The notes beneath the pieces are model-generated. The model was given only the letters and a program-made list of their open reading frames with translations, was not told the origin of the DNA and did no database searches. Source: Pseudomonadota bacterium (GTDB lineage: Bacteria > Pseudomonadota > Alphaproteobacteria > Ferrovibrionales > Ferrovibrionaceae). Taken from it: a stretch of DNA of 9,358 bases. The first letter of the stretch is position 1. Each line of letters starts with the position of its first letter. Shown here in pieces: positions 6,294 to 9,358 of the stretch. The stretch is from NCBI GenBank assembly GCA_021793055.1, contig JAJYTL010000105.1, forward strand, positions 1 through 9,358, given 5' to 3'. A program made the translations under genes and the position numbers.

Positions 6294-7843
6294 CGGCGCT
6301 GGCCCGGACCGTCGCCGGTCTGCGCGGCTGGCGGCGCTTTCTCGTCGCCCTGCTGCTCGGCGCCCTGGCGGCGCTTGCTTTCGCGCCGCTCTATTTGCTG
6401 CCGCTTCTGGTCGTCGGCCTGACCGGCCTGTTCTGGCTTCTTGAGGGCGCCGAGAGCCGGTTTGCCCGTTTTTTCGTGCCGTGGACCTTCGCCTGGGGCC
6501 ACTTCATCGTCGCGCTGTCCTGGATCGGCGAATCCTTCATGATCGATCCCGGGCGCTTCGGCTGGCTGTTGCCGGCGCCGGTTCTCGGCCTTCCCGCAGT
6601 GGTGGCGCTGTTTCCCGCGGCGCTGATCTGGCTCGCTTGGCAGTTTCCGCTCGAAGGCCCGACGCGGGTTCTCGGCCTGGCGCTGGCCTGGACCGCCTCG
6701 GAATGGCTCCGCGGCCATCTCTTTACCGGCTTCCCCTGGGATCTGGTCGGTTACGTCTGGGTGGTCTCCGATCGCATGATGCAGTTCGCCGCGCTCTCCG
6801 GCGTCTATGCCTTGAGCCTGATCACCGTCGCGGCCGCCGCCGCGCCGGCGCTCTTCGGCCAGCACGGCTGGCGCGACCGCACGGCGCAACTCTGGGTCGG
6901 CGGCGCTTACGGGCTGTTGGTGCTGATCTGGATCGGCGGCGCGATCCGGCTTGCCGGTGTCACGGTGGCCGACGTGCCGGGGGTGCGCTTCCGTTTGGTG
7001 CAGGCCGATATCCCGGTCCAGGCCGAGCTTTCCGCCGCCGACCGCCTGCCGATCTTCGAGCGCTATCTGCAATTGTCCGACGCGCCGGGCGCCAAGCGTA
7101 TCACCGCCTGGGTGTGGCCCGAGAGCGCGCTGCCCTATTTCATACCCTACGACGCCGGGGTGCTGCCCGTGCTCAAGCGCCTGGTCGGCGCCAAGGGCGT
7201 GCTCTTTACCGGCGCCGACCGCCGTACGCCGCCCGGCGCGCGGCCGATCCGGGTCTGGAACAGCCTCGAGGTCGTCGATCACGCCGGCATCATCGCGACC
7301 TACGACAAGCACCATCTCGTGCCCTTCGGCGAATACCTGCCATTCCGCGGTCTGCTGTCCCGGATCGGGCTGCGGGCCATCACCGCGACGATGATGGATT
7401 TCTCCTTCGGCACCGGCGATGGCATCCTTACCGTGCCCGGCCTGCCGCCGGTCCGCGCCCTGATCTGCTACGAGGCGATCTTCCCGAACCAGGTCGACCT
7501 CGGCGGACCGCGGCCGCGGTGGCTGCTCAATATCTCGAACGACGCCTGGTTCGGGCGAAGCTTCGGGCCGCATCAGCACTTCGCCATGGCGCGGGTGCGG
7601 GCGATTGAGCAGGGCGCGCCGCTGATCCGCGCCGCCAATACCGGCATCTCGGCGGTGGTCGATCCCTATGGCCGGGTGCTGCACCGCCTCGGCCTCGATC
7701 GCGCGGGAGTGATCGACAGCGGCTTGCCGCAAGCCTTGCCGCATCGCCCGCCTTACGGCCGCTTCGGGGACCTCTTGCTGCTGCCCTGGTTATTTCTCGC
7801 TATCGTCTTGATAATATTTACGGAGCGCGCGAGGCGCCGGTAA
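6290..7843 (+). CDS. lnt: Lnt, apolipoprotein N-acyltransferase
   Basis: An inner-membrane enzyme that transfers the third acyl chain from phospholipid to the N-terminal cysteine of diacylglyceryl lipoproteins, the last step of lipoprotein maturation before Lol sorting. From ATG 6290 it is 517 aa, typical for Lnt. An in-frame start near 6002 would add about 96 residues that only shadow corC. The N-terminal half has several TM helices (for example about 17-33, 36-52, 60-82, 89-113, 160-185 and 200-222) and the family motif TGFPWDLVGY near residues 146-155. A periplasmic nitrilase-like domain follows, with the catalytic triad Glu278 (VWPESALPYF), Lys340 (YDKHHLVPFGEYLPF) and Cys393 (ICYEAIFP). 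Spacing resembles the E. coli triad Glu267/Lys335/Cys387. A final TM helix (about 490-508) ends in ERARRR. The gene is the last of the cluster; its ATG has only a weak ribosome-binding site and sits in the ATGA end of the bridging mini-ORF. Confidence 0.96.
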   Translation: MTALARTVAGLRGWRRFLVALLLGALAALAFAPLYLLPLLVVGLTGLFWLLEGAESRFARFFVPWTFAWGHFIVALSWIGESFMIDPGRFGWLLPAPVLGLPAVVALFPAALIWLAWQFPLEGPTRVLGLALAWTASEWLRGHLFTGFPWDLVGYVWVVSDRMMQFAALSGVYALSLITVAAAAAPALFGQHGWRDRTAQLWVGGAYGLLVLIWIGGAIRLAGVTVADVPGVRFRLVQADIPVQAELSAADRLPIFERYLQLSDAPGAKRITAWVWPESALPYFIPYDAGVLPVLKRLVGAKGVLFTGADRRTPPGARPIRVWNSLEVVDHAGIIATYDKHHLVPFGEYLPFRGLLSRIGLRAITATMMDFSFGTGDGILTVPGLPPVRALICYEAIFPNQVDLGGPRPRWLLNISNDAWFGRSFGPHQHFAMARVRAIEQGAPLIRAANTGISAVVDPYGRVLHRLGLDRAGVIDSGLPQALPHRPPYGRFGDLLLLPWLFLAIVLIIFTERARRR

Positions 7844-7894
7844 GATATTTCCTTTGGAATGCAATCCATTCTATAGGTTGGGTGATATATCTTG
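7841..7894 (+). other. Two-tier stem-loop at the lnt stop codon
   Basis: TAAGATAT (7841-7848, beginning at the lnt stop) can pair with ATATCTTG (7887-7894): seven Watson-Crick pairs plus one G-U. Enclosed in it is a smaller hairpin, TGGAATG (7855-7861) with CATTCTA (7867-7873), with one G-U and a 5-nt loop. The stems are AT-rich and no T-run follows, so this is not a standard intrinsic terminator. It could protect the mRNA 3' end or be fortuitous. Confidence 0.3.
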
Positions 7895-7902
7895 CCCTTG
7901 GG

Positions 7903-7931
7903 TTGAATCGTTGCGATTGAAGTGTTAATAT
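7903..7931 (+). promoter_or_regulatory. Candidate sigma-70-type promoter upstream of the XRE regulator
   Basis: TTGAAT (7903-7908, 4/6 match to TTGACA), 17-bp spacer, TAATAT (7926-7931, 4/6 match to TATAAT), within the most AT-rich part of the gap. The -10 lies in the dyad GTTA-ATA-TAAC (7924-7934), and TTGAA occurs at 7903, 7917 and 7935, which could be operator elements. It would give a leader of roughly 220 nt before the regulator gene. Only consensus similarity supports it. Confidence 0.35.
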
Positions 7932-7976
7932 AACTTGAAGAGAAACTTGGGCCGTTTGCATGACGCGGCGCGCAAA

Positions 7977-8004
7977 GGCTGGCGAATATTGTGAAATGCC
8001 AGCT
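7977..8004 (+). terminator. Possible weak intrinsic terminator or leader hairpin
   Basis: GGCTGGC (7977-7983) pairs with GCCAGCT (7998-8004), seven base pairs including one G-U, with a 14-nt AT-rich loop, followed by GTTTCGTT. The stem is GC-rich and the trailing T content is modest, so it is at best a weak terminator. It could end the lnt transcript, or sit in the leader of the regulator if the promoter near 7926 is real. Confidence 0.25.
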
Positions 8005-8146
8005 GTTTCGTTACCAGCCGACGCGGTTGTCGCCTCGCCAGCCGTAGCGTCGAAGCGCGTAACCGGACGCCGGCCCGGGCAGGCCGCCGTGACACAAGAA
8101 AGCCCGATTTTCCGACAATCGTTATTGGTCCCACGACCCTAAATTC

Positions 8147-8150
8147 GAGG
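8147..8150 (+). promoter_or_regulatory. Ribosome-binding site of the XRE regulator gene
   Basis: GAGG ends 6 nt before the GTG at 8157. It supports this GTG as the start; no in-frame ATG before residue 23 would retain the full helix-turn-helix domain. Confidence 0.6.
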
Positions 8151-8156
8151 TTTCCC

Positions 8157-8576
8157 GTGAGTGAGAAGCGTAACCCAGTGGATGCCCACGTCGGAAGCCG
8201 GCTTCGGCTTCGCCGCACCTTGATGGGTATGAGTCAGGAAAAGCTGGGCGAGGCCGTCGGCCTGACCTTCCAGCAGATTCAGAAATACGAGAAAGGCGCG
8301 AACCGCATCGGCGCCAGCCGGCTGTTTCAGTTCAGCAGCATTCTCGAGGTGCCGCCCTCTTTCTTTTTCGACGACATGCCGGGCGAGATGGCGGGCGGAC
8401 CGGTCAAGGGCTTCGCCGAGCCCGAGGGCGAGGGCTTTCGCCATGATCCGATGTCGAAGCGCGAGACCTTGGAGTTGGTGCGGGCCTATTACCGCATCAC
8501 CGATCGCTCGGTCCGCAAGCGCCTGTTCGATCTGGTCAAGGCGGTCGCCAACGCCGCCGACGGCAAGATCGAGTAG
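8157..8576 (+). CDS. XRE/Cro-type helix-turn-helix transcriptional regulator
   Basis: A 139-aa cytoplasmic DNA-binding protein starting at GTG 8157 with GAGG 6 nt upstream. Residues about 11-66 form a classic HTH_XRE domain: VGSRLRLRRTLMGMSQEKLGEAVGL, then the recognition-helix region TFQQIQKYEKGANRI and SRLFQFSSILEVPPSFFF. The C-terminal half (about 75-139) carries an acidic/Gly linker and a helical segment (SKRETLELVRAYYRITDRSVRKRLFDLVKAV) that may mediate dimerisation. A regulator of this size and sequence style sits between lnt and metK in many Alphaproteobacteria and resembles the PraR/PhrR group of rhizobia (family similarity from memory, not verified). Its target here is unknown. It could regulate itself through dyads in the upstream gap, or metK 122 nt downstream. 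Nothing in its composition suggests recent transfer. Confidence 0.92.
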   Translation: MSEKRNPVDAHVGSRLRLRRTLMGMSQEKLGEAVGLTFQQIQKYEKGANRIGASRLFQFSSILEVPPSFFFDDMPGEMAGGPVKGFAEPEGEGFRHDPMSKRETLELVRAYYRITDRSVRKRLFDLVKAVANAADGKIE

Positions 8577-8602
8577 CAAATCCGCTTAAATTTTCGCCCA
8601 CG

Positions 8603-8650
8603 GCTTGACCTCGGGTCCCAAGCTGGTCGAAAGTCTCGACTTCTTGGGGC
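8603..8650 (+). promoter_or_regulatory. Structured leader of metK with two mutually exclusive hairpins
   Basis: Structure A: GCTTGACC (8603-8610) pairs with GGTC (8614-8617) and AAGC (8620-8623), eight pairs with a 2-nt bulge and a TCG loop. Structure B: GTCCCAAG (8615-8622) pairs with CTTGGGGC (8643-8650), one G-U. Inside it, GGTCGA (8625-8630) pairs with TCGACT (8636-8641), one G-U, around the loop AAGTC. A and B share 8615-8622, so they cannot coexist. B is not followed by a T-run, so it is not an intrinsic terminator by itself. TTGACC at 8605-8610 could alternatively be a -35 element, but no credible -10 follows. No known SAM riboswitch consensus was recognised. Confidence 0.4.
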
Positions 8651-8698
8651 GCCACGGGGGCAACCGCGCTCCGATCACACGGCAAAGAAAGGCAGTCG

Positions 8699-9358
<660 letters not shown>

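Larger units (their letters stand above)
7844..8156 (+). other. 313-bp non-coding gap between lnt and the XRE regulator gene
   Basis: No convincing gene is present on either strand. The first 110 bases are clearly AT-richer than anything else in the window and contain the promoter-like and repeat signals listed separately. The middle (about 8020-8095) returns to high GC and includes the palindrome GCCCGGGC (8073-8080) and two CCAGCCG copies (8014-8020 and 8038-8044) spaced 24 bp apart. The last 50 bases lead to a ribosome-binding site before the regulator. It probably separates the miaB-lnt operon from an independently transcribed regulator/metK unit. Confidence 0.7.

Noticed and set aside
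7960..8142. 60-aa open frame in the lnt-regulator gap
   Set aside because: No ribosome-binding site precedes its ATG, there is no recognisable domain, and it overlaps the hairpin and regulatory-looking sequence.
7925..8218. 97-aa minus-strand frame across the gap and the start of the regulator gene
   Set aside because: Arg/Leu-rich composition without a domain; it runs antisense into the start of a well-supported gene.
8604..8633. CTTGAC as a strong -35 box for a metK promoter
   Set aside because: No acceptable -10 hexamer is found 16-18 bp downstream (the bases there read around CGAAAG), so it is only mentioned as an alternative to the RNA structure.
8577..8698. Known SAM riboswitch classes upstream of metK
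   Set aside because: The conserved cores of SAM-I, SAM-II and SAH motifs were not recognised; only a short ACGGCTT resemblance to the SAM/SAH motif is present.

Overview
The window is a GC-rich stretch (about two thirds G+C, judged by eye) in which every supported gene lies on the + strand. The order is miaB, phoH, an HDIG membrane phosphohydrolase gene, ybeY, corC, lnt, an XRE-type regulator gene, and metK. From general knowledge of gene order, the lnt-regulator-metK run after miaB-phoH-ybeY-corC is characteristic of Alphaproteobacteria. The HD-domain gene between phoH and ybeY suggests a Rhodospirillales-like lineage. No mobile element, CRISPR array, tRNA or rRNA was seen, and both window edges cut genes (miaB at its 5' end, metK at its 3' end).

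Region 1 (1-7843) is one tightly packed gene cluster, very probably a single operon. miaB overlaps phoH by 11 nt, phoH overlaps the HDIG gene by 4 nt (ATGA), and the HDIG gene overlaps ybeY by 59 nt. The two junctions flanking corC (ybeY/corC and corC/lnt) are each bridged by a very short open frame with 4-nt stop/start overlaps at both ends. The gene products fall into two themes. MiaB (tRNA A37 methylthiolation), PhoH/YbeZ and YbeY (16S rRNA maturation and ribosome quality control) concern RNA. CorC (CBS-domain protein) and Lnt (lipoprotein N-acyltransferase) concern the envelope, and the seven-transmembrane HD phosphohydrolase could link the two as a signalling protein.

Region 2 (7844-8156) is a 313-bp non-coding gap, AT-rich in its first 110 bases. 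It holds a candidate promoter, a TTGAA-repeat cluster and two stem-loop candidates.

Region 3 (8157-9358) carries a 139-aa XRE-family regulator and the first 220 codons of metK (S-adenosylmethionine synthetase). The 122-nt gap between them encodes two mutually exclusive hairpins, a possible regulatory leader for metK.

Most genes are conserved housekeeping genes, and no wholly unknown system is evident. The points most worth a second look are the metK leader, the paired bridging mini-ORFs around corC, the c-di-AMP phosphodiesterase-like protein in a group that generally lacks that signal, and two unrelated 15-bp in-frame tandem repeats in N-terminal coding regions.
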